A DNA stretch of 64,000 bases from positions 77,204,577 through 77,268,576 of the forward strand of contig JBCFYV010011172.1 in NCBI GenBank assembly GCA_039000515.1, written 5' to 3'. Of the stretch, positions 23,760-36,114 are shown one piece after another; the first letter of the stretch is position 1, and every line of letters starts with the position of its first letter. This DNA is from Timema cristinae. Taxonomy: Eukaryota; Arthropoda; Insecta; Phasmatodea; Timematidae. The position numbers and the translations under genes were made by a program. The notes beneath the pieces are model-generated. The model did not search any database. It had not been told where the DNA came from and saw only the letters and a list, made by a program, of their open reading frames with translations.

Positions 23760-24984
23760 GTACCGTATCAGTAAATGTCCAAGAAAACGGTCCTGATTTA
23801 AAAATAATCCCGTTTTCAAGATGCAAGTGTTTTTAATATTTTGAAATTGCTGTATTTGAATTATGTCAAGTGTATTTTAGTCTTTATTTAATATCAAAAA
23901 TTAAAATGTAATACGTACTGTTTAGTTATATATATTATAAATTAAACTAAAGAATATTGAGCATGTTACAACTTACTTATGTTTAAAGAAAATGTGTCCC
24001 GGTTTGGCGAGAGTAGAAAATGGTTGTTAGCTACAGTCTGATTTTCATAGTTGCTTCAAAACTGGAAACTCGTGCTGACACAATGGGTCGGGGAAAGGGG
24101 AGCATTACAATATTTTACTTATATTCTTAGCCTGTATAATTACTGATTCGAATATAAATTAGACAATAAGCCATAAGGGAATATTATTGAAAGCCTTTGA
24201 AAACTTTTTATATTCAATACTTAATTAAATAAATTAATACAATATTTCAAGAATGCCCAATTTTAAGTCACTTTCAATCAATGTTGGTGGTTGAAAGTGG
24301 ACTTCCTATAAAAATCAGGTTTGATGCACCATATTCACATACAGTTTGTGTAAAATCAAAAATTAGGGGTAGAAAAAGGATGTGACTCTCAAGTGTCTGT
24401 CTGATGGGTTTCAAATAATCGTTGGGCCACTCTCGGACCTTACTAGGGACATTTCCAAATTCACAATGTGGGGCTAGGCAGGAACTACCCTCACCCTCAG
24501 ACCCGCAACATGTAGGGGGGGGGGGGTAGAATATTGGTTACCATGGGACCGGGCCCATGACTTCCAGAAGCCTAGACCAAGCTCCAGATTCAAAGGTTTA
24601 AAAGAAATTATAGTAGGCGAAATAAAATAAAATATGAATAATTAGCAATAAAATGACCATCAATAATAAGGAATAGTCCAGACCCAGCCATTATATGAGG
24701 TTTCTTCCGGAGGATCTGACTGTCATTTGTCACAATCACATAATTAGTTTTCTCAAGTCTTGTCTTTCGTTTCGAAGTGTTCGGAAGTTCATGGGGTGTA
24801 TTATTGTTCTGAAATTAAAATTGGCACGTGAAGAGAGTCGGGTAGTAAATCAAGTTTAATTTAATTTAAATATGTTATCATGTGAGTGATATTTCAGTGC
24901 TGAGCTACGTATTAATTTGCGTACATTGCTTTTGTTTTGTAAAAGTGACCAAAAAGTTTAAAAAAAATCTAAAAACCCAAGTCA
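23760..24984. other. AT-rich DNA, nothing recognised
   Basis: A G homopolymer at 24517-24527 is the only notable element. Confidence 0.55.
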
Positions 24985-25800
24985 AGTAGAGGTGGCGTAA
25001 CGGAGGGTGGCATTCCTTCCCCTGGGAAACTGATAACTATTTGCCCCTCCCCCCTCTTCCAGACTGTAATTAACTTACCCTCTTTCCTGAAATAAACTTG
25101 AGCACCTATAGATTTATTTCATCATCTTCTGATATTCTCAAATATTAAACTGAAAAATAGCCTTGTATCAAATTCTTAAAAACTTCGATAGGCACCCTAC
25201 TTTCAAAAATTTGGCAAGGAAGGACGTCTCCAAATATTTTCTAAAGGAAACTAGTTTTTAAAAATTTTCTGTAGGAGAATTATTCAAAATGTTTCTAGAG
25301 GTATCCAAATTTCAAAAGGTTTATGGGGGAGGACCACTCCAAATAACATATAAACAAGGCTAATTAACTGACATTAGGTGACCTGGTGGTCTAGGGGTAA
25401 GGTGTTGGACTTCTGTGCTACGGGTCCGGGGTTCAATCCTCGGTCCCGGCACAGATTTATCTGATTACCAAACCCTTCCTTCACCTCTGACAAGACATCT
25501 TGTGAATGTGGGGAATGCCAGGCCTCCACCGTGGTTCGGATTCCACGTTAAACTGTAGGTCCTCCATTTCATCTCACAATCACCCTACCATTACACATTA
25601 GCGTAAGTGCGTATAACCCGAATGGGTAGTAAGACGCGGTGCTAATAATAATAATAATAATAATAAACTAACAATAACAATTCAGACGACGGCTACTCCA
25701 AATATCTTCCAGAATCTAGAGGGAACCAATTTTCAAACATTTGCCAAGGCAAGCCCTCCCTTGTCTTTGGGAGGTCGTGGGGAGTGGGGGTTGGGGTGTC
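24985..25800 (+). mobile_element. Dispersed tandem-repeat element, copy 2
   Basis: Starts with the CCCCTCCCCCCTCTTCCAGA block and AAATAAACTTGAGCACC, then units with CACTCCAAATA and CTAGAGG. SINE-A copy 6 splits it at 25376-25665; it resumes with CGGCTACTCCAAATATCTTC. Confidence 0.65.
25376..25665 (+). mobile_element. SINE-A copy 6, full length
   Basis: Complete head, body, tail and (AAT)n. The flanks AACTGACATTA and AACTAACAATA resemble each other and may be an eroded target duplication. The copy interrupts the dispersed tandem-repeat element, which resumes at about 25680. Confidence 0.88.
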
Positions 25801-25811
25801 ATTGTCCCTAT

Positions 25812-25856
<45 letters not shown>

Positions 25857-25905
25857 TACATACATACATACATACATATATATATAATATATATATATTT
25901 TTTTT
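25812..25905. repeat. TA/TACA microsatellite
   Basis: Long TA run followed by CATA repeats and another TA run; adjacent to the second dispersed tandem-repeat element. Confidence 0.9.
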
Positions 25906-26457
25906 ACTAATTTACCTCTATAGACCAATAAGTTTCCACCACCACTGAAGTTAAATAGAGCAAAGAAAGGGGGTCCGAGCTTTGCCCTTGATACTTCTAG
26001 TACTTGCTCTTTCTACTAGTTTAAACTAACTTGTACGTGTTGTCTTGTATTTAAATACATTACTTAATGTTTAATTTGCTTCCTGTAACTGAACCACTTT
26101 GACATCTCACTTAGAATCTTATAATAATTTAATTTTTAAAGCATTAACATAACATTTGCTAATTTTTGATTGTTTGTGTTTACACTGAAAGTAGGCCTGA
26201 TAAAAACAATACATTTTAATAGCTTTACTTTTTTTTTATCTATCATGAAGTTAAAGAAAATACTTGGGTTTATACTTACAACTATATAATATATAAACAT
26301 ACTATGTTTGTATTTTATACATAATAATTTATTGAGAAACTCAGTGTCACTGTCGGTAGCACGCGCTTCTTGTATGTTCAACTTGATCAGCAACCTCTTG
26401 GTATTTCTACAACCCTGGTTGTGTAGAAGTTAGCAAGTGATATTGCTTAGCTAATAC

Positions 26458-27087
26458 CAGAGCCCTGCTTTTATGGTGAATAAAAAAAAGCCCAATTTTG
26501 TGTTTAAGTTTCCCAAAAGCGGTGAATAAGCGGTGAATTACAAAAATCCTATTTTTGCGACGAAATTATCGAATTAAGACAAAAGCGTTAAAAAAGTTGT
26601 TTTTACCAAACTTTTGTGATTAAGGTGACTTTGTTGGGTTAAAACTAGACTTCCAGGACAATGTTTGAAACAGGTAAACTAAACATATTGAAGTGAAAAC
26701 CAAAAATTACATTTTGTTTGGACAAAACGGTAAAAAACACTAGTCCGCAAAAAAATGTGCTGTCAACTTATTAAAAAAGTAAGATTTAGCGGCAGCTGGT
26801 CCGGGAAAAGTATGTACAAGTCACAAAGACAAAATATTACACAACAATTTATTTTTCAATATCCCAAAATATTAGCGCGAATGCCGAAAATCGCGACTAA
26901 ATCTCAATTATCGCGGACATCTTTTAAAATCGCGAATATCGCGCTAAAATGCAAATTTTGCGAATTATTGCGAGAATTCTGAACATATATTTGCAATCAG
27001 GGTAACCTGAAATGTGAACATCTGAAAGAAAAAATGCCATATCTAACATTCGCGAATTATCGCGATCTCCACAAACGCAGGGCTCTG
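26458..27087. mobile_element. hAT-like non-autonomous element, 630 bp
   Basis: Termini CAGAGCCCTGC (26458) and GCAGGGCTCTG (ending 27087) are perfect inverted repeats. The 8-bp flanks GCTAATAC (26450-26457) and GCGATTAC (27088-27095) agree at 6 of 8. The interior repeats CGCGAAT-like words. A 75-aa frame inside is not conserved coding as far as I can tell. Confidence 0.8.
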
Positions 27088-27095
27088 GCGATTAC

Positions 27096-28049
27096 CTAAA
27101 TAAAAACTGCTGCTGGTTGGTTGGGTTTCTTTTTTTTCTTTCTTTATTGTTTGTTTCTTGTATGTTTTTTGTTAATTCACTAATTATGTGCATAGTTTTG
27201 GAAACATCACCATACACTCTAATCACAATTTATTCTATCTTAGCAAATCATAACTCTAACAAGATGAACATAATAAATAAATAAAGTTAAGTAATATTTA
27301 AAATGGGAGAAAGAATATGAGCACTAAAAAATAGTAGGGATCTGGGTACACCTCGAAATTGTTGGACCCCTTTTAGAATGGATATACTGTTTTTTACAAG
27401 ATCTTTATTTCTTTTATTCCATTCATTTTTATATGGTACTTGCAGAAGTACCCGGAGTTTCCCACGGTAAGGGGTAACTATCGTAATCAGTAATCATAAT
27501 CCTTACGACAGACAGACAGACAAACAAATAAACTCTTCTTTTTATTAATATAATATATTAGCCTAATACTAATTTGATATTTTTAAAACATATCTACCTA
27601 AAATCCATCTTTAAAATTATTGTCTTTATTAAAACTAGCTCTTTCATCATTTCAAATGACAAAGTGTTTTGGTGGTCCAATATGGTATCATAGAACAAAA
27701 GAAGTTTCTTGGAATGATACAAACGATTTAAGAGGAGGGGTAGGGAAGAAAATGAGGCACAGATTTTCTTTGTCAAATTAATTAAAAGGGTGAAAGACAA
27801 GCTCTTATTATATATAAAAAAACTGCTGGAAACGAAGTTGGAAACCAATTAGGTACTTTGACTTTATATACTTTAAAAGTGAACAGTCGAGAGCTCTTTA
27901 CAACATTTCTACAAACATACCTACTTACCCAAAACACTATTTTGTAACTTTGAAACATTTAAAATTGAAAACCAACATTGAACAGTATTCTTGGTTAGGG
28001 AAAGGTAATACAAGATTTTGAAGAACTATTTTTTTTATCGCCCTCTTTT
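27096..28049. other. AT-rich DNA, nothing recognised
   Basis: Includes a short CAGA repeat at 27507. The 84-aa - strand frame lacks any recognisable motif. Confidence 0.55.
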
Positions 28050-28290
28050 TTCTACCTGCTCAGAATGGGTGTACGTATACGCATGTATTTTAATTACTTT
28101 AGTTGGTTAGGGATCAAGAAGGAAGATTTTAAAGGTAATTTACCTGAATTTGCAGCGAGGAGAGTCGGAAACCATTTTAAGAAAACCCACCCTCAGTAGA
28201 CCCTACCGGAATTTAAAACCCGACCTCTCAGTAGGCTAGTTTACCTCGAGAGGGACGGCTCAGACCATTCGGCCGCTGAAATGGGTCTGA
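28050..28290 (-). mobile_element. SINE-C fragment
   Basis: CTACCTGCTCAGAATGGGTG marks the tail, GAATTTGCAGCGAGGAGAG the body and CATTCGGCCGCTGAAATGG the head on the - strand. Confidence 0.7.
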
Positions 28291-28914
28291 ACTTTTATTG
28301 GTGCTAGCTATTTTAGAGAAGTAAGATGAGCGGTAGCCAAGCTGCGGCCTACTTCTACCATAATATTTATGTTAGAATTACATTACAAATTTACAACTAT
28401 GTCAAGCTCGAAAATAAAATGTGGACATACGATTGCTACTTGATTAGTAAAAGAATCACCAACATATATGTTTATTTCCCAGACACCATATGAGATCATG
28501 TTTTTTAAAATTAATTACTGCATATATTAACAACAATAAACTCGCTTATAGTAATTATGTGTTAGTTTGAAATCTATAGTATTATAGTAGATCAGAAGCG
28601 CAATTTTAGAACATATATTTTGCTGGAATAATTTTACTTAAAATCTCCCTCAAAATCAGATCCATGAACTTAATAAATGATAAATTTGCTAGACACTTAA
28701 ATTCCGTATTGTTGGTTTTACAGTGTCATAGACATATAAAATGTACTTCACCTATTCGTTTATAACTGTACGAACTACACATTTACGTAATATGTCTTGT
28801 CAAATAAAATGAACTACTTGTATGAAAGTTGCATGCTCTACTTGTTTGTATATCCTCCAATAGCGAACATTATTCTAAAATTGGGTAACGGGATATTCAA
28901 TGAGATAAAAACGA

Positions 28915-29407
28915 TCAGTGGCAGTGGAACCTCTAGGGGATCGGGAGGGCATTGTTTCCACTCTCTTCCCTTCTGGAATAAATTTGCTCCACTCTAGATT
29001 ATTTTCCCTCCCCTCTTATATTCTCTAATATGATAAGATTAAAAACAAACTCTAAATAGTTTTTATAGGTATTCAATTATCAAGAATTTTCTTGGGGAGG
29101 AGTATTCCAAATATCTTCTAGAATCATAGGTGACCTGGTGGTCTAGGGGTAAGGTGTCAGACTTCTATGCTGACGGCCGGGGTTCAATCCTCGGTCCCGG
29201 CAAAGATTTATCTGATTACCAAACCCTTCCTTCACCTCTGACAAGACATCTTGTGAATGTGGGGAATGCCAGGCCTCCACCGTGGTTCGGATTCCACGTT
29301 AAACTGTAGGTCCTCCATTTCATCTCACAATCACCCTACCATTACATATTAGCGTAGGGGCGTATAACCCGAACGGGTAGTAAGACACGGTGCTAATAAT
29401 AATAATA

Positions 29408-29452
<45 letters not shown>

Positions 29453-29866
29453 TATAGAATCATCTAATATATCCACAATTTCTAGATGAGGACCTCTATG
29501 AATAGTGAGTATGGGCATCAAAATTATAAAATTTGGTGGCGGACAATCATTTCAAATAACTTCTCAAGACATCTAACTTTTAAAAATAAGTGGTCGAGCT
29601 GGGGATGTCCAGATATAAAACAAATTAGCGGATGGCCACTCCAAATTTTTTGTAGAAGAATATAATTTTCAAAAGACTCTAGGCAAGGACTAGTACAAAT
29701 AACTTCAAGGGCCATCCAATTGTCAAGCATTTTCCAGGAGAGGGCTCACAGACCGCCATTTGGTTGAGGAGGGGGAGAGGGGAATTACCTCAGAATCAAT
29801 TTTTGTGTGTGTTAATTGCACCCCCACCATACACACACCCTACAACAAGGTTCGACCCCTACTGTA
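28915..29866 (+). mobile_element. Dispersed tandem-repeat element, copy 3
   Basis: Starts with GGAGGGCATTGTTTCCACTC and GGAATAAATTTGCTCC, has about six repeat units, is split by SINE-A copy 7, and ends TTAATTGCACCC ... CAAGGTTCGACCCCTACTG, the same end as copy 1. The unsplit length is near 630 bp, like copy 1. Confidence 0.65.
29128..29454 (+). mobile_element. SINE-A copy 7, full length, long AAT tail
   Basis: Complete copy with an AAT tail of about 60 bp containing one interruption. The 9-bp duplication TAGAATCAT is exact at 29119-29127 and 29455-29463. It is inserted in the third copy of the dispersed tandem-repeat element. Confidence 0.92.
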
Positions 29867-30261
29867 TCCTATATATCCTTATGGATTGTAAATAGGTGTG
29901 TATCTATGAGAAAATGAGTCCACATTAGTACAAGGACTAGTCCACACAAACAAACCTTTGTCTACAAACACTCGGGCTGATTTATAAAACTGTGGGCATA
30001 TGCCCGCAAAGAGATAAAGCTGTTTGCTGGCTAACGACAACATGCAAATGTATTCCATTGAGGATGGAAGACTGACAAACCCACCAGTATAGAGGGATGT
30101 GAAGGGTAGAAGCATGTTTTGTGACGAAACCGCAGCAGTGTGGGGTATTCAAAACCCTTGCCCTTAATCGTGGAGTTTGCACAGCAAGGCGCCATGTTTA
30201 TAAGATTTTCGATATCTGTAAACAATTTTCAGCTCCAGCACTGTTTTCGTTTAATTTCATT

Positions 30262-30610
30262 AACTGATCTTACTTACTCTATGGACTTAGGAACTCGAAA
30301 ATTCATTGCCGTACATACAAAAGTATACCACCTATTCCTATCTTGAGCTAGTTGTATCCAGTCCCCCTCATTATTACACATTATTTCTTTCAAATCCTTT
30401 CTAATGTTATCCTCTCCTCTGTGTCTAGGTCTTACCAATGATCTCTTTGCATTGGGTTTGCCAGTCAATATTATAAACACGGTTCTAGATTATTTCATTC
30501 GCACTGCATGTCCTCTTGATTATCCTAACAATATCTTGTGATGAACACAGAATATGTAACTCATCATTATGTAATCTTCTCCACTCCCTAGTATTCTAGT
30601 CTTTTTTTGA
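30262..30610 (-). pseudogene. 5'-truncated LINE 3' fragment of the same group
   Basis: On the - strand the product reads ELHILCSSQDIVRIIKR, then RSLVRPRHRGEDNIRKDLKE, then GDWIQLAQDRNRWY and ends AMNFRVPKS. This matches the C-terminus of the LINE at 53600-56690. The 3' end again shows GAGTTCCTAAGTCCATAG followed by AGTAAGTAAG. Only the last third of a kilobase is present, as expected for incomplete reverse transcription. Confidence 0.8.
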
Positions 30611-31182
30611 AACAGCTGATCTACTGAAAATTAAACATGCAAGTTATCTCGTTCATCAACATGTTAATTCACCATGTTTTTTAAAGTTTGGAAACTATGC
30701 AACCTGTATACAACTGCTCAGGACTTTTTTTTCTTTCGATTCTAGTAATCCCAAGTGTATTTTCTCGCTGCTTTTGTTTGCGGGTATTTGTTTTGGAGCA
30801 ATTATTGCTAGAAACATTATTTTCGGGTAGTGTTTGTCAATGTGGACTTGGCCAAAGGGGATGAGAAAACTAGATATAAATCACACACAAAAAACGATTC
30901 CCAATGTAAGCCTACTCAGCCAGAATTCGTAGACGATCACCTCAACCGTGATCCAGTTCAAGCTAGCTCGACCCCTTAGACCACATGACCAACGAGGTAT
31001 GGTTTTGTGTTATAACAAGCTGTGAAATAGGTTACAGTTAACTTCAAATAAAATATTCATTATTTTAAGGTCTTGGAATAAGTAAAAGTGTAGATATGCT
31101 GACATATATATAGATATTCCCATGAAGTTTATTTTACCAGATGCTGTATATTAGTTTTATCTAATATCCATTAGCTCAACCG

Positions 31183-31265
31183 ACAACTTAGCTCAGTCGG
31201 TAGCGGAATCCCTTGCATCGACGAAAAATATATCTATGAATGGTGAAATGGAGTTCGATTCGGAG
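31183..31265 (+). mobile_element. tRNA-like fragment, SINE-F type
   Basis: AACTTAGCTCAGTCGGTAGC and GGAGTTCGATTCGGAGAG give A and B boxes, but the spacing and lack of stems mark it as a relic. Confidence 0.5.
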
Positions 31266-34212
31266 AGTACCTCAAATAAATTTAAAATGAAATTATGTCC
31301 CTGGTTTTTTGTTCGAATGAAGGTGCTCGCTCACTTGTTTGTTAGTTTGTAATTTTTTTAGTAATTCATGTGTAACCTTAGTGTTTTTCTTCATTATTTC
31401 GGATCATGTGTACTAAGGTAGCAGGTAACTAAAGGAGGTATCCGTAGATTGTTACTCCTTCCAAATAAATTTGGTTTGTTTCGTTTTTCAGTCTATTAGT
31501 GTGTCTTGAAATGGTGCCTAGTAATTTTCAGAACTTTATCTATGAAAGAGGACGAGTACTGATGTGTTCGTCCACTTAGTTTTTTCTTGGTAATGTCCAT
31601 CATAAGCTTTGAACGAATCAATGGAATTTGATTATCAGACAAGAAACACTTAAGGCTACCCATTTCATGTACTCCTGAGTCCTGTTTATATATATTTCTT
31701 TATATTGGTTGGATGTAGCATTTTGGGGATGGGTGCACCAAAATTAAAAGCAATTTATTATTAAAGGCGGGCTTCGCACCCCAAAATTAGCAAAAATGTC
31801 TAGATAAATAATTTCATAAGCAACTCATAAGTGAGCTAGTATTTACCGTAAAACAGATACCTTTTAATCGATTTTTACCAAACTTGGAATATTCATTGTC
31901 TTAATTGCGTCATTATTGGTGTATCCCTCTTAATGTCTTTTAAATGGGAAGGGGCCCCACTATCATAGTTTTAAAGGTATGTATACATTTAACGATCTTA
32001 GTAGTACAACTTCCTCTTGGCAACATACTGCCTGATGATAAGATAAAGAAAAACTATGGAGGAGCAAAGGAGGTGGAAAGACGTTTTTCTGATCCACCTT
32101 AGCTAAAATTTGCCGCCTCTTCAACTAGAGTGGCTAAAATAGGTCAAATATATAGTAATAGAATAAAAATTTGCTTAAAGAAGCTTAAAATTACTAAAAT
32201 CAAAACACTTTCAACTGATTTGAACCAAACTCGCAGGTCTGCTGGAACGAGTAAAAACAAATTTAAAAAAATCATGCATTTATTAAAATCATCCGTGCCC
32301 TTGGGAATACATTCTGCTATCGTGCCATGACGGTTTGGTTACCGAACCGTTTGCTTCCGGAGCGGAAATAGTAGACTGCAGCTTTACCGACCGACAGAGC
32401 GTGTCGGGTGCGTGCTGACAAGGTAACTTTAGTCAGAGGATGCTCGGTATCAAGTGCGCAGACGCGATGTTTAAATCGAGGAACAATCATGGCACTGTGA
32501 CAAAGGAACGCATGCGTAAGTAAAGAACAAGAACCAAGAAACCGAAGATGTAGCGTTTAAAATTGTCAACATGATTTATTAGGCCTAATCGAATGTGGTT
32601 CTTTCGCATATTTTTATCAAGATAAGTTCAGGAAATTTATTTTAAACTATCTAAAGCTTTCCGCTCATAGAGTAAAAAAAACAACTTATTTTAAAATCTC
32701 ATTTAATATGGTTGAGGTTTCTCATTTTTAAATGTATACGCATGCGCACAATATCCCTGGCGTAGATTATCTCTTTCCTGTAGCAGTTTATACAAGTTCA
32801 TATCACAGCTCGTTACCGCTTTATTTAGTTAGATTTTCCCCCAGTTTGTGTCGGGAATTGTTATTATTGAATACCGTAATTTAAAACAATAAAAATAAAA
32901 TAGTGATTTTCCATAAGCAGCCACGTCTTTATAAAAAAATATTACTTCACGATAAACTAATAAAACACATTTTCAATACATTTAATTATTAATATATTAT
33001 CATTTTTACGTTTGAAAGTGAACAGCGAATCAAGGTGTTTGCATTTTTGTAAACTGAACTGGATCAGGCGGATGGAGGGTGTTTTTTTTTAATCTTCATC
33101 TGATTGGCTGAATTAATTTGGAACTCTGGATACGTTTTGGAAAACATTCTTCGTATTGTGTTAACGTGTGTTTTTTCAATGTTCTTAAACAAATAAATGT
33201 GATTTGGTGTTTACATTATAAATACAAGTGGTCCCTCGAAACGGTTTTTAGTGATTTTTAACTGTGGTATTCTGCGTGTTTTTATTCAGAAGCAATTGAT
33301 TATTTTAAATTTGTTTAATAACTCTCGATAATTTTATATTTATAATTAGTTTCCTGATAACAGTTTGTTTTTATAAAGTGCCACTATGTTTAGATATTAA
33401 CATTACCCAATTTAAATAAGAATATAAGCTTAGAAATATAATTCTTGATTAAATCGATTCTCATAGACCTGATGAATTGTAGAAACACAGAACTAGTCGA
33501 TTCAGAGTAAACTGTTTACTGATTAAAAAAGTAATTTCGAACAAACATTCGGGACACAATTATTACTACTTGAGACGGAACAGGGATGGTTTCATCTAGA
33601 AGCCAGTATCGGGCTAATATGTTTATGACATCTCACATTTTTGTTCTATAAACTTAATTTAATGATAGACGGATGTAAATAAACATGCTTTGGGAAACCT
33701 GATTACAAAAATAGGTTTTTTAATTTGAATTTACAATAAATGCATATTTAGGACTTCTTCCGTTTTGCGCATATTATTCCATATTTAGGGTATATATTGA
33801 ATATTTCGAAATATTTTATAAGATATATTTGTTTTTAACTACTGGAAAAGTAACATTTCAAATTTTCAAAATAGTAGTAATTGTGACTAATATTTTTGGA
33901 TTTTTTAAATAAATAATATATTTTTATTAAATAATTTTTATATACAAATTATATTATATTGAAACTATTTATGCAAGATTTTTATTCAGCTTCAGTTAAT
34001 ATGATTGAATAAGACATACAGTAGCTTATTAAAATTTTTGAAACATGTTTTGAATTTTAAGACTTTTTTGGACAATTCTAAGGCATATATCCCATATTTT
34101 TATATTATTGACTTCTGAGCCCTAATGATACGCGATCTAGACAGATCTCCTACGAAGGATATTCGGGTATAATGAGATACAAAGGGCTGTGTGCGCGATA
34201 TCTAGTCAGGAC
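31266..34212. other. Intron-like AT-rich DNA
   Basis: Low repeat content compared with the rest of the window. A GC-richer patch at 32300-32500 contains an imperfect 21-bp palindrome (32330-32350, ACGGTTTGGT/ACCGAACCGT). This low-repeat tract precedes the two candidate first exons and might hold regulatory DNA. Confidence 0.4.
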
Positions 34213-34361
34213 ATGATCCGTCGACTGTTCGGTAGACTGTGCCGACTATTTAGACTACACCGGAAGAGGAAGAAGGGATCTTGGACTCCGGGTCATTCCG
34301 GGCACGGGGAGAACGCCCTAGTGCCATACGGAGGGCAGTCCTTGAAGGTGCAGAACTTTCG
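34213..34361 (+). CDS. Candidate first coding exon, unknown N-terminus (phase 2)
   Basis: ATG at 34213 opens 49 codons plus two bases, then the donor CG|GTAAGA. The peptide starts MIRRLFGRLCRLF, continues into a strongly basic stretch (HRKRKKG) and ends QSLKVQNF plus the CG of a split Arg codon. Third positions are GC-richer than the surrounding AT-rich DNA. I do not recognise it in any known family. The amphipathic, basic N-terminus could be a membrane or nucleic-acid contact, but that is speculation. Because the donor is phase 2 and the ankyrin exon at 48145 starts with one completing base (A), the two would join as ...NFR-YGRTQ. It may therefore be an alternative forked/espin first exon, or the first exon of a gene nested in the intron. 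Confidence 0.45.
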
Positions 34362-35878
34362 GTAAGAGCCCCCTTTCTACCTGAGAGAGGCATACGTAGC
34401 TTCCATCTGTTAGTGACATACCCTGTACACACGGGCGATGTTTTTGTATGTACAGTATTGTACATAATTCACTCCAAGTCAACTAATACTGGTGGAACGA
34501 ACAACTTTTATAGCGACTATTAAAAAAACAAGTTGATATCGTGGGAAAATCGTGTGTAATTTGGGGGTGGTGCTGGGTTTTAGCTATGTTTAAGTACAAC
34601 CACAGAAGATATACAAGTTTACGTAGACAAATTGAACATACATTTTACTGTCTCTCAAACAACTGTAAAAATATATATATAATTACAAAATAGATAAAAG
34701 AGATATATTCATAACATAACTAACAAATCCATTTTGTTTCAAAAGATACATCAAAATTTAAATTTTTACAAACACAATTATGGACGTCATATATTTCATA
34801 ATCGTTACTTACTGATTTTTTTTTTTTTGCTAACTTCTGAATTTTTATGAAAACATCACTCGTGTTTATGGGGAATAAGAGTATCGTGGTGTGTGTTGTG
34901 TAGGGGCATAAGATCCTCCATAGCAACAGTGAACACATAGTTTGCACACTTTGTCGCAAGCAATTTCAGTCTCACTTTTTTATAGCAAAAATATAGTTTG
35001 TCATAGATAAATTCAAACAAATGTACTGTACGTACAGTACATTCAAATATGTTACTGTCCACATTTTCTTTGCTTCATGATAGTTGATTATTTTATGTCA
35101 CGTGTATTTAATGTCAATAGACGGGCTTTCAAGCTTTTACCTGAGGTTCCCATTAGTTTCGATTACCCGAGACTAATATTAATAATTTTCTTTTAGTAGT
35201 TAGCTTAGAGTAGACCATGTTACTGGCCTTCTTCATCGTACTTGCATCCATGTCAAAATTCGTTGTTTGCGGTAAGGATACTGTACCGATCGGTGTTGGC
35301 ACACATTTAGTTTTTAGGTTGGATGATTTCATTTAAATTATAAACTAAATATAAACTATAGAACTATATAATATGTTTTCTGAAATTAGATAATCAACCT
35401 CGTTTGTAATGTGTCCAAATGAGTTCCAATAGTTTCAATTATTGTTAGTCATTTTCTAAACAAACCTTACGTGAAGACGAAAACACTTCTTAGATCTTAA
35501 ATTTTTTGATCGTGAAATCAACTTAGATCTCAAAGGGTCATTATTTTGTGCTAATGTGTCATTTTTAATTTTACTCGAAATAATTCATTATTTACAAATA
35601 TATAATATATATATATATTGTCTGTAAAGTGTAAACAATACTCGTACATTTAAAGAAAATACTAGGCCTAACACTCTAGTTTTGTAAGAACTTTTTTTTA
35701 TATTGGTGGTATCTTTTATTTTATTTTAAAGGGTGGGATGCTATTTTTTCACTCATTTAATGAACAAAATTATTTAAAATCGATGTGTGTCATCAGTTTT
35801 TTTAAATCTTTTACAAATTAATCGCTTAAAAATTCGACTTTAAAAATGAAGATCGCATGGTCTGAATAATAATCATTT
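34362..35878. other. Intron or spacer between candidate first exons
   Basis: AT-rich and free of recognisable transposons. It holds the palindrome at 35020-35043. Confidence 0.45.
35020..35043. repeat. Perfect 24-bp palindrome
   Basis: Centred on CTGTACGTACAG, with outer GTA/TAC and AAT/ATT pairs. It lies between two candidate first exons. Confidence 0.9.
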
Positions 35879-36114
35879 ATGTTTCAAATTGTTTACAAAC
35901 CTCTCTACGAACCATTCGAGGAAGTGAAGAATGTGCCCGATTCACTTCCTCGCTGTTCTCTGCGGGCTATGGACCGTGACATTCTTCACTTCCTTGCCGC
36001 CACCGACAAGGTGAACATCACTGTACGAGTGACAGGGCCGTGCTCCATTGTCATGTGTGACAATGTGACACCGGTGACACACAAGGGAAGGCGTAGGGCC
36101 CAACTACTCGAGCG
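35879..36114 (+). CDS. Candidate first coding exon, unknown N-terminus (phase 2)
   Basis: ATG at 35879 follows two in-frame TAA codons at 35867-35872. The frame stays open for 78 codons plus two bases to the donor CG|GTGAGA. Codon use is clearly coding-like (many NNC/NNG codons) against AT-rich flanks. The peptide runs through RDILHFLAATDKVNI and VRVTGPCSIVMCDN and ends VTHKGRRRAQLLE plus a split Arg. The family is not recognised. The true exon could start later, at an acceptor near the TTCGAG at 35915, because a purine-rich inverted repeat (35917-35994) lies within it. Joining to the ankyrin exon would give ...LLER-YGRTQ in frame. Its end (P-x-x-H-K-x-x-R-R) resembles the end of the exon at 57639. 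Confidence 0.55.
35917..35994. repeat. Inverted repeats inside the exon at 35879
   Basis: AGGAAGTGAAGAATG (35919-35933) is perfectly inverted at 35980-35994. CGAGGAAGTGAA (35917-35928) is also inverted at 35941-35952. Two alternative hairpins could form in the transcript. Confidence 0.85.
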
